A stretch of DNA of 64,000 bases from Agarophyton chilense (Eukaryota; Rhodophyta; Florideophyceae; Gracilariales; Gracilariaceae): NCBI GenBank assembly GCA_030374765.1, contig JARGXX010000096.1:930001-994000 (forward strand), read 5' to 3'. The translations under genes were made by a program, and so were the position numbers. The notes under the pieces were generated by a model. That model ran no database searches. It saw only the letters and a list, made by a program, of their open reading frames with translations, and was not told the origin of the DNA. Positions 20,180 through 32,624 of the stretch are shown here, piece after piece. How positions within the stretch are numbered: position 1 is the first letter of the stretch; every line of letters begins with the position of its first letter.

Positions 20180-21060
20180 TACCGAAGGAAAATGTCTTCT
20201 TTCTTTCCAGAATCGGTAATGTTTTGAATCGCTCTTGCAAGAATTTCATCATCGTTTGCATATTGCAGAGATCCAGGTTCCACCTTGGCTCTTTTCTACA
20301 GCTCTATAGCGTTCGATGCTTCTGCGGCTACATGCTGCATAGCCTGAACTTCGAAACGACAGGATCTCCGATAAGTTTCTTTCCCAATACTTATTTTCGC
20401 CTTCTCTAAATCGTCTAATCGTTTCCGTGGATCAAGAAGTAGATTAGGATCATGTATATCGGCCATTGTAGCTTCTCTCCAGCGATTGACTTGTAAATAC
20501 AAAGTTTTGAGCCCACCAGAGCTCCCGATTTGCTTCAGATGTGTGGCTAGAAGGCTGTTTCCTTAGTGCTTATGTTTCTTTGTATGCTTCGAATCATTCT
20601 TACGGTTTCACTCACATTCTTGGCTTCTAGTATATATCCAAGCACTTCAAGAAGAGTCCCAGAATCACATGATGCTACGGCTGATGTAAGTGCTCGTCTT
20701 TCTCTTTCTATGTTGAGCAGCTTGTTATCTTTTGGTGCCGGGCGGGTCTCTTGACGTGAAAGCAACTCAGCGCACTTTGGACGTTTAGCTGCATATTCTG
20801 CTTCGGCTGCAATTTAATAAGTCAATGCCTTGTTTCTTCTACTGGCGTGATGTTCAACGGCAGTGAATGACTGAGTAAGGCCTTCGTATTTCTTCTCTGT
20901 ACGAGCCTCGAAACGCTCGTCAGTTTCATTTGGGCAGAAACAAATACAATCTGCAGACCCTTCGGCGAGGACGTCGTTAAAGGAAATGACCAAAAACGAG
21001 CCAGGTCGAATCGCCAGCCTCTGCTTCTTGTCTCGTGACAAGCGAATCACTAGTCCAGGC
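20180..21060 (-). pseudogene. Decayed unknown gene, charged helical protein
   Basis: Several adjacent minus-strand frames read as one degraded gene: 21050-20814, 20820-20547 (IAAEAEYAAKRPKCAELLS, then ERERRALTSAVASCDSG and LLEVLGYILEAKNVSETVR) and 20502-20180 (DPRKRLDDLEKAKISIG). They are rich in Lys, Arg, Glu and Leu, as in coiled-coil or Myb/SANT-type nuclear proteins. Stops and frame changes separate them. Function not recognised. Confidence 0.4.
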
Positions 21061-21878
21061 CATCCTACTGCATCACACTATTGTTTAGTAATCGGAACAC
21101 CAGAATCTTGAACAGAAGCATCATTCAAACCCCGGAGAGTTGCAATAGAGGTCGGATTCATGTGAACATCTCGATTACGAGCATCTCTTCTTTTCCTCAG
21201 CACGCCAAGTTCCGAACTAGAGTTAATTGCGCTATCTTTGTCGTCGGCAAATACTGTCGCGTATCGCTCTCCATATGCGGCGGTGAGGAGGAAACGTTTC
21301 TAGATAGTGATATCGAGTTCTAGGTATGCGGCGCCAACGCAGTTTCAAGCAGCTTCAAGAAGAATTCCTTCTTTGCGGAGCTCCAGTAGCAACCTGTATC
21401 TAGTAATGGCTTGCTTGGAAATTTGCTCCAGCTTGGACGTGAGTCCAGAGCTTTTGAAGTGACTTGTGACGTTCGATGTGACGCAAATATGTGACGCACA
21501 TACCAATGCCTCGATGAGCACCCTAAATCAAACGCGAACCGTCAGAAATAACAAAACAAGTGATGACCGCTCCAGCAAGTACTGCGACTGCGCCAAAAAA
21601 CAAACATGGTTGTGTCGGATGGCACATATGCGTACGATATTCAAATTCACACAAAGGGGAGGCTGCTGCACACCCACGGCATTGTGTATATGACGGGCAG
21701 TTGGTGATGGCTTCGCACTCTTCCCCATCCTTTTAAAACCCTAAGAGCTTCTTCTTTTGATCGTACTTCGTAGCATAGCAAAGAAGCATACACCAACAAA
21801 TTAACGTGAATCAAGATTGTTCATGAGGTTCTACAGCATTCTTTGAAAAGCCGCGTTTTACTCATCACTCGATGCTTG
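21061..21878. other. Unassigned sequence
   Basis: Short frames only; nothing recognisable between two decayed minus-strand genes. Confidence 0.35.
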
Positions 21879-23164
21879 CTACAGCATCACATTTGTTTTA
21901 GAAATATAATTCAGTGTAGAACACGCGGGACGCGCTTTGGCTTCGTGAGCTTCGAACTTCATTTTTTCTCTCTCTGCTTTCTGCAACTCTTTAGAAATGT
22001 AACTGTCAGGAGCCTGTAATGCAGGAATAAGACTTTTTATCCCAAGCAACGTGATTTCATTATGATTAGACTTCCTCTTCTTTTCAGACGTTCGGTATTC
22101 ACTTCCCCGACTACCATGACAACCCACGCCACTACCCACACCTTCTTCTCTTTGCGCATTAGATTTTAGCGCACATGTCACAAGCGGTTGTAAAATCGGG
22201 TGTATCTTAAGGAAACACAAAGCGTACATAATATAAGACTTACCGTCGCATAATTCGCAAAAATGTCCGGATCTCCTTGCCCTGAAGACTCATAACGCGA
22301 TAAACAAGTTCCATGCAAGCTTTTAAATCAAGCCCATTTCCTTTTCAACACACCATCATCTCTTAAGTGTGGCCGGAGTGTGGTGTTGATCATAGAAATG
22401 TCGCTAAGCGTAATCTCACCGGCTAAAACGGTGTTAGGTTTTGGCTTGAAATTGGCATCGTTAAAAAGAGGTGCAATGTTCTCCGTCCACGGGTCAATAG
22501 TTTCCTGATCAAGCTGCTCTCGATCGAGGCATTCCATTAGCTTTTGTCTGGTACTGGTCATTCTCGTATCAGCCAAAATATGCAACATTCTACAGTACTC
22601 AACCGCATCAAAGTCTGGGCGACGGGCGTCCGCCGAGACACTCATTGTGGGTTCCACTTCAGTTGGATAAGGCTTATTTACGACAACTTCACCATTTTTT
22701 GTGTCGGGTACGTCACCACGACCCCAGTGTATTGTTTCCGATTTGTCTGTAGCTCGGCTTATTTTAACCGTCGTACATGGTCGACGGTGCAGGAAGTTGA
22801 GGTCCTTGATTTGTTTGGATTCAGGTGCTATCAATTTTTTCAATTGGTTTAGCGATACCTGTCTTTGAGCCATTTTGTATGCGATGACTCTACGTTTTGT
22901 TTCAACTCTTGCATTTTGAGCTCCGATAAGTTTTAGTGCTTTGAAGGTATGTTTGCACTGGTTGTTATCAAAATCAAATTCGGTGAGTACTTTGAAAGCT
23001 TGTGACAGAGTCAACGGGAGTTTTGTCGAGTTGTGTACATCTTGAATTTCGGTGTGGTTTGATTCTTTGTTTGGTTGAACGCAGCTGTGCGTAGAGACAT
23101 TGTCATAGTTCTCTGCGCATTGTGACAGGGCGGGCTCGTGGCGGGAAGGTGCTTGTGCTTCCAT
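21879..23164 (-). pseudogene. Broken Myb/SANT-like DNA-binding family gene
   Basis: It begins with an ATG at 23164 and runs 278 codons to a TGA at about 22328. Just past this stop the same frame continues with SRYESSGQGDPDIFANYA. After what looks like a one-base deletion near 22240, the frame at 22229-21879 carries KSYIMYALCFLKIHPIL, EKKRKSN and SKELQKAEREKMKFEAHEAK. The order (W...FNDANF, R...LKRKW, aromatic helix segment, basic linker, charged coiled coil) resembles GT-1/Myb-SANT-like nuclear proteins that are expanded in some lineages. The family assignment is an inference from pattern, not a domain hit. Two lesions make it a likely pseudogene. Confidence 0.5.
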
Positions 23165-23289
23165 TGAGCCAAAAGAAAAGGGAAGAGCACGGAGGGTAAT
23201 ATTTCAGTAATAGAGAGCTCATTCAATGTCATTGTCTTCATCATCTTGTAGGCGGAAACTTTTGGGCTGCCGACACAGCAAGTTCTCCA

Positions 23290-24274
23290 CAATATTTGTG
23301 ATTTTGATCCTGAGATTATGCTGTTTCAAAAAACGATTAGCATGAGTCGTGAAAAGTTGCAAGCACTACATGATATGGTTTTATTTAAAATTTCTGGCTT
23401 TGTAGATGCACGGGCGAAAAAACTTTCTCTGTTCTGTTTGTTTTCCATAAAGGCAATTCAAGTAGTGGGAAGATTCTTTTCATGTGCTGAGATCAACTTT
23501 GTGAGAGCGACGATGGCGCTCTGAGAGTCGGTCGTGTTTTACATAAGTACGAATTATCAACGAGCACGGTATCAATCTATTTCCGTCACGTCTTGGAGTC
23601 CGTTTCTTTTACACTTGAGAGCATCACATTTAGACTCATTAAATGGCCGTCAGATATGGAGCGAACGGATATGAAGAGTTCGATCATAGGCTTTCCAAAA
23701 TGCTGATTTTTTGTGTACGAGAACAAGACCAAGCGCTGGAGACCTTACAATGAGCGGTAAAAAGAGCGATCGTACGACGGTTACAAAAAAGCAAATTCAT
23801 AGACGATTGTGGTGTTCTGCGACTTCTTCGGACGCTTTATGTTTCTGGAGATTTCAAAAAAAGGCGCTGAGAGCGACCGGAACCTTTATACAAACTTGGA
23901 AATGTATCGAAACCCCTTCAAATTTCTACAGAATAGTCAGCATGAGATGGTAGGCATGGCATTTTGCGGAAGATGGGGCGTTGGTTGTACCGTACAAACC
24001 CAAAGATAGCACAAATTGGACTCGTCTAGTTCTGCACAATTTTTATCTTCGCAAGCAAGGAGAGTTGAATGAATGGCGTATCGGGTTTCTGAACATTAAT
24101 TACAGGCTTTTCATAGGACGGTGGCTGTTTCAGAACGAGCTCTTTTCCCTTGCCTACAATACCGCAGCCATGTTTTGTAACTGGCAATTCGGCAAACTCG
24201 GATACGCCCTGCAATCAAGGAAAAGGTTTGCGGCTAGGATCAACGCGCATATGAACAGATCGGACTTGGAGTGA
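23290..24274 (+). pseudogene. Harbinger-type transposase remnant B
   Basis: Spread over three frames: 23293-23420 (FDPEIMLFQKTISMSREKL, the N-terminal helix), about 23548-23980 (LSTSTVSIYFRHV, then KTKRWRPYNER, KERSYDGYKKAN, FCDFFGRFMFLEIS, LYTNLEMYRNP) and 23981-24274 (VVPYKPKDSTNWTRLV, NEWRIGFLNINYR, GRWLFQNELF). This order is the DDE_Tnp_4 core of another Harbinger family, clearly different from remnant A. The first Asp position reads Tyr-Glu-Asn and the second is lost (GMAFCGRWG), but the NEWRIGF acidic residue remains. Several stops and frame changes make it inactive. Confidence 0.72.
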
Positions 24275-24635
24275 GAGCACGATTAAGAATAAAGAGTAAC
24301 ATCTTACTTCAATTTAATGTTAGCGCGGATGTAACCTCATTCCGAGACATCTACGGGTGATGCAGCTGCAGCGCAGGCCCCAGCTACTGAGACATCGGCG
24401 GGATAGTTGAAGGTTTCCTTCGGGGCCGAGGTCGCTTCCATCGCATGATCCATCAAAAAGGGTCTTCAGGAACGGAAGACGGCAAAGGGGAGGCAGGCTG
24501 CGGTTGAGGGAGGTTGTTGCTCTGGACGAACAGATAGGTGAGTATGCCGAAGTGCTCGCTTTGGCGCCTCTGCAGGGCAGCTCTTGCGTTTGGGGCGTTT
24601 CAAATTGGATTTTGAACTCGCAGAAGCTGCAACTT

Positions 24636-24998
24636 TTACGCCGACCGACGTCGGTCGCGCTCGTACCTCGGTTGTGCACGCCGCCTTTTGTTTCTCGCAA
24701 ACGTCTTGTTTCGTTCGCGAATGAGCTTCTGCTTCTCCGTTCGTGGCTCTTGCAGGTTGGGAAGCGCTTTTCATGCGCTGTCGCCTGAAGTCACCGTCCG
24801 CTTTGAAGATGCATGCTTGTATTTCAGTAATTCTCGATCGAGAACGCTCTACGCGTCGCCATCTTTATCACGCACTTTCGCAATCGGCCCCTCAAAGTCG
24901 CTCTCCACCTCACCCATGACGTCAACAACCACCTTCTTGGCCAACCCACTGATCCTGTTGACCAAATGGCGGACGTTCTCGGGACTGATGCCTGCCAT
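24636..24998 (-). pseudogene. Small broken basic protein gene
   Basis: From an ATG at 24998 one frame reads MAGISPENVRHLVNRISGLA, then DVMGEVESDFEGPIAKVRDK, a TAG, RELLKYKHASSKRTVTSG, a TGA, then EKQKLIRERNKTFARNKRRR to a stop at 24636. The three pieces share one frame and a similar charged composition, so a gene with two nonsense mutations is likely. A small intron that removes part of it cannot be excluded. No family recognised. Confidence 0.4.
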
Positions 24999-25400
24999 TT
25001 AATCTCTCCTCCACCTTATTTCATGCTTGTTTTGCTCCTCGGCGATAGCAGACCCCGTAATGTGACGCAACTAGGCCTTTCTTGCTACTCGAGCGCATGT
25101 CGCATCAAGGGTTTTCATTTTCTACAGCTGTGCTTCAAGATCTATCTATTGCAAAATGATACACACCTTCTCCACCTTGTTCATGATAAACCGAATCGGT
25201 TTCTGTTTTTAAGGTATGTATGCAGGCTTATTTGGAGGCATGCAGGCGTTGGCATCAATGATGTCTGCATTGTTCGCTATGGAAGGTCCTCGAGCTGTAG
25301 AGTCCTGAATCGAAGCGTTAACCTTGATGTTAGTGCAGCAGATAAGGAACGGCGGGGGCGCGGGGTGGAGGGAGGGGAGTGGCGTAGTCGATGGCTGATG

Positions 25401-25405
25401 ATCTG
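25401..25405. repeat. Target site duplication (left) ATCTG
   Basis: 5-bp ATCTG immediately before the 5' LTR, matching 35682-35686 right after the 3' LTR. Confidence 0.85.
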
Positions 25406-25851
25406 TGTGAAGGAGCAATGATTAAGATTGAGTCCTGTAAGCCGTCAGGACCTGAGGTATCTTGCAGACGCCACGTGGACTGGACGACCTCAGCTGGACA
25501 TGTTTAGATGCTTATTCTATTTTGTTTAGTGTAATAGAATATCTTCAAAGTGCAAGGGAGATCCCAGCCGCTCTCCATTGATCTTTACTTGGCTTGAGTA
25601 ACGCTTCCCCCTTAGAATCAGGTAGGAACCGTTAAGATACTAAATTACCCTCTTTGGGACATTAGTTTCACCAATTGGTCTTCAAGCCATCGTTTCCGTA
25701 GCTTCGATCTGTAGGACTACGCAGTAAACTCCAGCCCATTGCACCAAGTACTCTGGGAGTGCTGCCGTCAAGGATACGGACCTTCGGACCCGCTCTAACA
25801 CACTACCTCAGGTTGAGACCAGTACGCTGACCCACCAGTCATTGCGTTACA
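25406..25851 (+). repeat. 5' LTR
   Basis: 446 bp, starting TGTGAAGGAGC and ending GCGTTACA. It is co-linear with 35236-35681 along its whole length. Confidence 0.93.
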
Positions 25852-25854
25852 TTT

Positions 25855-25872
25855 TGGTCTCCCGACTTAGAA
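25855..25872 (+). promoter_or_regulatory. Primer binding site
   Basis: Three bases after the 5' LTR comes TGGTCTCCCGACTTAG. The TGG start complements a tRNA CCA end, as expected for the minus-strand primer site. The tRNA identity is not determined. Confidence 0.65.
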
Positions 25873-26721
25873 TACCTTAGGAATAATTGAGCTGACAACT
25901 GGAAAGAACAGTTGAACGAATTCTAGCCTTTCGATTAATTACCCAACGGAACAGAAGTACATAAGCAACCGCCATCATGGATGCAGAAAACACACTCAAC
26001 CGACCATATCATAGGACTCCTACGGCAGGACCAGTTGCAACTACAAAGCTCACGATGTCGCTTGACCCTCAGGTTGATACCCTTAGCTACAGCAAAAGCA
26101 CGAGAAGCTAGCCTTAAGAAGTACTGACTCCCCTGGATAACCCTGAAAGAATTTGCCGAGAACCCACGGTGGCAGCGCGTTTACGAGAACGCCTCCCCAG
26201 AGCCCTCTCTACGGCAGGGAAACCAAAAGGAAGGAGAACCCCGCAAGACCGAAGGAATTAGAGAGAACATTCCCGTAGGCCTTGTCGACCTTCCCTGGCC
26301 CCGTCTCCGGGAGCTCTGCTCAGCCCATGTGGATTCCACTGTAAACATGTGAATAGCTACGGCGATCGCGAACTATACGGATTACCTCGTTACTCTAATC
26401 GTTCCTAAGGTAATAGAGACTGAGTCATTCATAGATTCCCTCCTAATGGCCGTTCAAGAAGCAGACACCAGCCGGTCAGGCAATGCGGTCCTTACGACAA
26501 CACCACAAGTCAACCATCCAGTTTACATATGGAAACCCCCTACCGAACCCCCCGGAGTGGCAGTATTACCCGCCCTTCGCCGGGAACAACATCAGAAGAA
26601 TCCAATGTAAGGACAATCTAGTTGCAGAAGAGAAGCTCTGCGTCTAAAAGAGAGACAGATTGCTCAACCCAAAGGACAATATGAAGTACAGACACCTCAG
26701 CTCTCCATCAGATCTGATAGC

Positions 26722-27525
26722 ATGACCGATCAGTTAAGACCCCATCCAGCTGAGGAGAAACGAAGTAACCGCAGGAAAAAGAAGAACAGAAAGAGTAGAA
26801 GAAGAGACGATTCGGACACGAGTGATTCTGAATCGGCCTCGACCGGAACGACCGACTCGGAAGTGATTGAGGCTGCCGGTCGAGGCCTCAGACCACTGAA
26901 AACAACTAACAAACTTTTCCATAAGGTTTTAGAGAACCGGAATCACTGATGGGTTGACAGATATTCCAAATATTTTGGTTTGCAGGCTCGGAGTGTCGCC
27001 AAATAGACCAAACAGATGCAACTAACCATTACGGACACTTTCTGGGGTTCCGCTCCCAATGCTGTCCTTAGGTTTCTTAATTTGTTCCGTATGGCCTGTG
27101 ACCAGAACGGTGTCAACGAGGGCGCCGCTCTGTACCTTTTCCAATTCTTCCTCACAGGACAGGCGCGCGACCGAGTGGTTTCGAAGATATCTAGCACAAC
27201 TGATCTCGTGGATGCTCAGGATCGTGAGCTCCCCAGGTCATATCTGCAGGTTGTTCAATACCTCACGGGAATCTACGGCATAGGTGACGTTATCATGGAT
27301 GCCCACCAGGAAGTGAAATTCTTCAGGCAGAGCTCCAACATGACCGAATCGACTTTCGCAAACGACCCATGGAAGAAGGCTTACCGATGCGGAAACGCAT
27401 TTTCCGAAAAACGGCTTAAACTTCATTTCACCACGGGATTTCTCTCTGCCATTTGGACACATGTCCGTAACTACCACACAAAAAGCCCACAATACTCCTT
27501 CCGACGGCTTGTCACCTATGCCTAA
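26722..27525 (+). pseudogene. gag region of the gypsy element
   Basis: The first part (26722-26949) is a highly basic/acidic linker (RRKKKNRKSRRR, then Asp/Ser-rich). It is followed in another frame (27016-27525) by a capsid-like helical region: FRMACDQNGVNEGAALYLFQ, LTGQARDRVVSK, YLTGIYGIGDVI and LKLHFTTGFL. It lies in the gag position and has gag-like hydrophobic spacing. A frame change between the parts and a stop at 27525 break it. No zinc knuckle is visible downstream. Confidence 0.6.
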
Positions 27526-28241
27526 GGTTATGCCGAAACCTACAGGACCTCCAGGCGCAATGCTGATATATCCAGAAAATACATAACTGCATTGCGTAAA
27601 AAAAAACCTATTTGGCTAGCTCCACGCAAGCGGACATGGATTCACCACTCCATTATACCAACTCAAGAGATATCCGTGCGGATAATTTCAGTGCCCCTCT
27701 ATCTGGGCCCCCATCATATACCTTTTTAGGAAACTACAGCGAACACTGGATCACCTAAACCCAAGTATTTCCCCTTTTCACTCCGCAAGGACGTTTTTGT
27801 TCGCTGAACAAGGGCTTGCTTCCTCTGCCTTTCTATATTCCAACCCTTTGACTGCACGAAGTATTTGCCTTACAACGCACGCAAACATTTCTTAGCCCTA
27901 AGGAAAGAGAATTAAAAGGTGCAGAGATCCGAAAGAATGTTTAACAGGGCCTAGAAACGAGCCACAGGAACACCTGGAAGCTCCTGCTATGTCACACCTC
28001 CCGATACCCAAATGAAATCCCCACAGTTTCGTGCCATTGTAGACCCTACGGATGACCTCGAAGAGGAACCCCATCCTCAGGAAGAAACGGAAACCCCATC
28101 GGAAAACGCTTAAAAGGTCGACGCGAGGCGAATCTTCCCTCTTTAAGTACATGCCTCAACCAAGTGGACAGTCAGATGTAAAGTAACTCCTCAACTCCCA
28201 ATACAAACCACAACCATTGGGCCACTCAGAATGAACCAGAA

Positions 28242-28700
28242 TTGGGAGACATTAACGACCTTGTGTGTATTCTCAGAAAGGAGATTTATAAAGTTCGGGT
28301 AACCATGAGACTACGTTCCAACGGCTTTCGAGTGGCCACAGCCATATTGGGCACATTCGCTGGTCCCAATTTGGTCCATTCTAAGCTACTCCCACTGGGT
28401 TGGAAATATTTCGTTCAGGCAAGGAAGACCTCTCGGATCACCGATGCATCACGTATACCAATGTACATTAAAGGAACAGTACCACTTTACCTACAATTCG
28501 GGAAATTCAAAGTTAACACGTGGATCCTTGTATGTCCTAACTTGGGCGCTGAAGAAATCTTAGGGACCTCCTTTATCGATCGATACATTAAGATTTATCC
28601 AGGCCTTAGGAAAGTCGCATTCTACTGCGCGCCTTCCATCTCCATAACTGGTTTTCCCCCAGGGTCAGAAGCTAACTGCAAGAGAGCGATTATCTCCTAA
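28242..28700 (+). pseudogene. Retropepsin-like region with altered active site
   Basis: A 152-codon frame between gag and RT. The ATAILGTFAGPNLVHSKLL segment sits exactly where gypsy proteases have xxxLxDTGAxxNxV. The catalytic Asp is Gly and the following Gly is Phe. The later EEILGTSFIDRYIKIYP matches the C-terminal ILG(M/T)xFL protease motif. Processing activity should be lost in this copy. Confidence 0.65.
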
Positions 28701-29199
28701 AACACGAAGTCCAATAAGGTTCACTTGTCGAAGACCATAAAGATACCCCCGATGACCCAAATCACTGTATCGGTCCATTACCAGAGCTCAGGACTCGTAA
28801 CGATTCAGAACCACCCGAAAACGGTTCTGAAGCACCTTATCTTATTTGCCAATGAAGTAATGGACATCCGCCCCATCAGGCCGTTCTTGGTTACAATCAG
28901 CAACTTCAGAGATAAACCCGTACAGTTACCTAAAGGTACAGTGATTGGCATCACTCTAAATGCGCACGTGGCCAGTATGGAGGCCCAAATATATAACTTT
29001 GCAACGCCAACTCCCAACGAGCACGTCTAATCTTGGGAGGGGACAGTTGCTATCGGCGCACAATTCGAATCCTACAGACCCCAGATACTTGATCTTCTCA
29101 GAGAATACCAGGCCATATGGTCCGGTAGAGCGGGAAAAATTAGAGCCATTGCACAAGGCATTTACATTCAGGAGGATGCTAGACCACAGTTCCAGCACC

Positions 29200-30173
29200 C
29201 ATACTGTACCGGCCTCAAAGGTAGGGAAATTGTCGCCGACCAGATGGACAAGATGCGCAAAGCTCAAGTCATAGAACTGCCGCCTCCAAACCAATCCAAA
29301 TGGGCAAGTCCCCTTGTCCTTGTGGCGAAGAAAGATGGCTCCGTCAGGTTCTGTGTCGACTACAGGAATCTGAAAGCAGTAACCAAAAGGGAGTCATACC
29401 CGATACCCTGAATGGACGACTGCCTAGATTCCTTAGGCGAAGCTGTTCTATTTACCACACTGGACGCTAACTCTGGATATTGGCAAATCCCGTTGGCCGA
29501 AGATGCGAGAGCGCTGACAACTTTTACCACTCATGAAGATCTGTTCAGATTTACTCGCATGCCCTTTGGTTTGAGGAATGCACCAGTCACTTTCCAACGG
29601 CTGATGGACACTATACTGTCCAGAGTCAAATCGAAGTTCTCCCTGGTCTATTTGGATGACGTTAAAATCTTCTCACGTACCGTAAAGAAACACCTTCGCC
29701 ACGTGGGGAAGGTGCTAACAATCCTACAGGACGCTGGAGAAACACTGAGACTCCGCAAATGCGCTTTTTTCCAGGCCTCGGTGGACTATCTCGGTCTTGG
29801 TCACATCGTCCTCCCAGGAAAGCTAAAGATGGCCACACGGACCACAAATGCGACTCGCCAGGCTAAGCCTCCTAGAACCCACACGGAACTATGATCCTTC
29901 GTGGGCTTGTGCAACGTTTACCGACGATTTGTCCAAGGGTTTGAAAAGATCTCGGCCTCTCTCAACTTGATGCTGAAGTGGGTAACACCTTCGAAGTTCG
30001 AAGCCCTTACCGACGACCAGTACGAGGCATTTCAGACCCTAAAGGACAAATTGCTGAACCCACCCATATTGGCTTCACCGAAGCCCAATAGGCCTTTCGT
30101 CCTGGACACAGATTCCTTTGATGTCCAAGTGGGTTGTGCACTGTTACAGGAACAAGATTCACCAAAGGCATAA
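29200..30173 (+). pseudogene. Reverse transcriptase and RNase H start
   Basis: From about 29200 the frame shows KWASPLVLVAKKDGSVRFCV and DYRNLKAVT, then a TGA at 29409-29411. It then shows DANSGYWQIPLAED, FTRMPFGLRNAP, and LVYLDDVKIFS with an intact YxDD. The connection (VGLCNVYRRFVQGFEKIS) and the RNase H opening (PFVLDTDSFDVQVGCALLQE) follow after another stop near 29893. The stop at 29409 falls where related proteins have Arg (PIPR), consistent with CGA to TGA. Known role: copying of element RNA. Confidence 0.85.
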
Positions 30174-30753
30174 TGAACAATTTCATACCGGAACAGAAAG
30201 CTAGTCAGCGGAGAGAAAATAAAGTACTACCGAAAAGGAATTTCCAGCCATCGTATGATCCGTATTGACACTCCGTTTATACCTCGAGGTAACAAGGTTT
30301 GCCTTAAGGACAGACCACGATTCATGCCGCTGGTTACTCGATATGACCGATGCATTAAGTCGGCTCACTCGATGGCGCCTCTGGATGTCAGAGTATGATT
30401 AAGATACAACATATAGGCCAGGCATCAAGCACCAGGCAGCAGATGCCCTCTTGCAAATCATCACCGACGGAACTGATGACACGCCATTGGAGGAACTCTT
30501 TCCTACTCCCTTCACAGATGATGTACTTCAGGACAATACGGAAACAGATTACCTTCTGGGTACGGCCAAAGTGGATGATCCTGAAATAAAGGAGAATGAA
30601 GTCTACTTCTTGGAATGAGAGACAGTACCACCCAATTCGACACCACCTATAGTTAACGCAATAACCCCAGAGGAAAAAAAGCTCCTCCCTATAACTATTC
30701 AGGAGCTCCTACAGGCCCAAGTCGAAGACGAGGACTGCAAGGAAACAGCCCAA

Positions 30754-31790
30754 TTGGTAGGAACCCCTGGATGTTTTTTCGACTACGATCCACTCGGACT
30801 ATTGTGCCGCCGCTCACCACTAGATGGCGCACTTCAACGGATAGTTCCAAGGTCACTGAGGAAAAGATTTCTATACCTCGCCCCTTTACCTCTCTTGGCT
30901 GGTCACCCTGGAGGCCGACGAATGTACCAGACCCTAAGGAAGTTCTTCTACTGGCCACTAATAGCGCAGGACCTACGGAAACCCCCACGGAACTGCACCT
31001 CGTGCGCACTAATCCGAAGGTCTCGCGCCAACTATCAGGCCAAATTGAAACTTTTCCCCGCCGCAGGCTCGATGAAATTAGTGGCAGTAGATGCGACTTG
31101 GACCTTTTTCAAAGTCGTCCCATTGGAATTGGGTTATTCTAGTAATAACCCATAGGTTCGCCAAACCTACCAGAGCCCTACCTTTAGAAAAGACAACAGC
31201 CACGGGTGTCGCCATGGCATTCTTGCCCCACTGGGTATATCTCTATGGCATGCCACTCTACCTCCTTACAGATAACGGAAGCCAGTTTGTACCCAAATTC
31301 TTTTCGTACATTTGTGCTACCTTATGTATCAAACATGTAATCACAACGGCATACCACCCTCAAACCAATGGCTAAGCCGAACGCTTCAACCATACCCTTC
31401 GGAACTGATTGGCACAATACATATCGGAGCACCAATGAGACTGGGACGACTACGTTGAGCCACTGGTTTACGCCTACAACACTCAAGTATATGCGTCCAC
31501 GGGGACAACACCTTTTGCTTAAACGCTTACGAGATCACCACCGCCGATAGCTGTTGACCTTCAGGAGTCCATTATATCCCAAGACATATCCGAAGAAATG
31601 CCTTTTACGCAGGCGAAGTACTACTTGCGCCGACGCATTGACCGCATTTTCGCATCGGAGAGAGCTGTACTGTCAAAAGACGAACGACGCTACAAGGTCA
31701 ATATCGACAAAGCTGTCTGGAACACACCTACTTTTATGAAAGGAGAATCGGTTTACCTGGACCGGCCATCCCAAAGACAGTGATGACCTC
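30754..31790 (+). pseudogene. Integrase region
   Basis: Zinc-binding HHCC domain at about 30895-31010 (GHPGGRRMYQTLRKFFYWP then CTSC). The catalytic core follows in other frames: VAVDATW (first Asp), LTDNGSQFVPKFF (second Asp), then AYHPQTNG. A GPY-like C-terminal part ends with KGESVYLDRPSQR at about 31735-31780. Frame shifts and stops divide it. Confidence 0.75.
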
Positions 31791-32150
31791 GAGGATACTA
31801 CGCGAGAACTCCTACCGTGCTCGAAGAGACCATAAAAAGTCCCTAAGGCCAGTCAACACACAACTACGATAGTAATTAACAGCCTACAGGACACCGTGTC
31901 TATTGGTCGGATGACACAAGCTCCCAGTTCCTCCGGACCACCAAAGTTCCAGCCCATCGATCCAACGGAATCACCAAGACCTCAGGTAGAGGCTCAGGTC
32001 CCCACAGCTCCTAAAGCAATACCCACGGACTCGACTGTACCCATGAACCCATTAGTCATTGCCAATGACGATGAACCATCTTTCCCAACCAACTCCGATG
32101 GATTCGCCCCTCTAGACCACACTCTCCTTCCAGAGGAGGGACACCAAAAT

Positions 32151-32307
32151 GAATACGTTATTGAACGATTCATCTCCGCCGGTCACGGAGAAGATGGGAT
32201 AATGTGCAATCGCGTCCGATGGTCTAGCTATTCTCCCGAAGAAGACACTTGGAAAAAGCTTCAAATAATTCCGGCTAATTCTATTGCCCAGTATTGGCGT
32301 AAAATCG
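32151..32307 (+). other. Chromodomain at the end of pol
   Basis: Within the 31896-32447 frame, EYVIERFISAGHGEDGIM, then RVRWSSYSPEEDTWKK and PANSIAQYWRKIG, matches a chromodomain (Y-V-I-E-R, W-x-x-Y, E-x-D-T-W). In chromoviruses it directs integration to histone-marked chromatin. It is preceded by a Pro-rich linker and followed by a basic tail. Confidence 0.75.
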
Positions 32308-32624
32308 GCAGCACGGAGCGCAGCCTTCGGGAATGGGCACCCATTGGCCCGATTAATACTAAAACGCCTCTCGAAACGCCTCCTGACAAGACGGTCCGCC
32401 GTAGCTCCCGTATCAAGGAACAACGACAGTTTTCAGGCGATGCCTGAGGAAGACCTGAGGAAGCTCTCAAGTTTCAAATGCCGTTAGAGGGCATATACAT
32501 TTGAGAAGTACAGGATCTAATTTCGAAAATCACAAGCATTTCTTTATTTGACAAACTAGCAGAGGCTTAACAGCTCTCTCAATTCCATTAAGGTTCGCAA
32601 AAGCTCTGCAGACACCAGCAGGAC

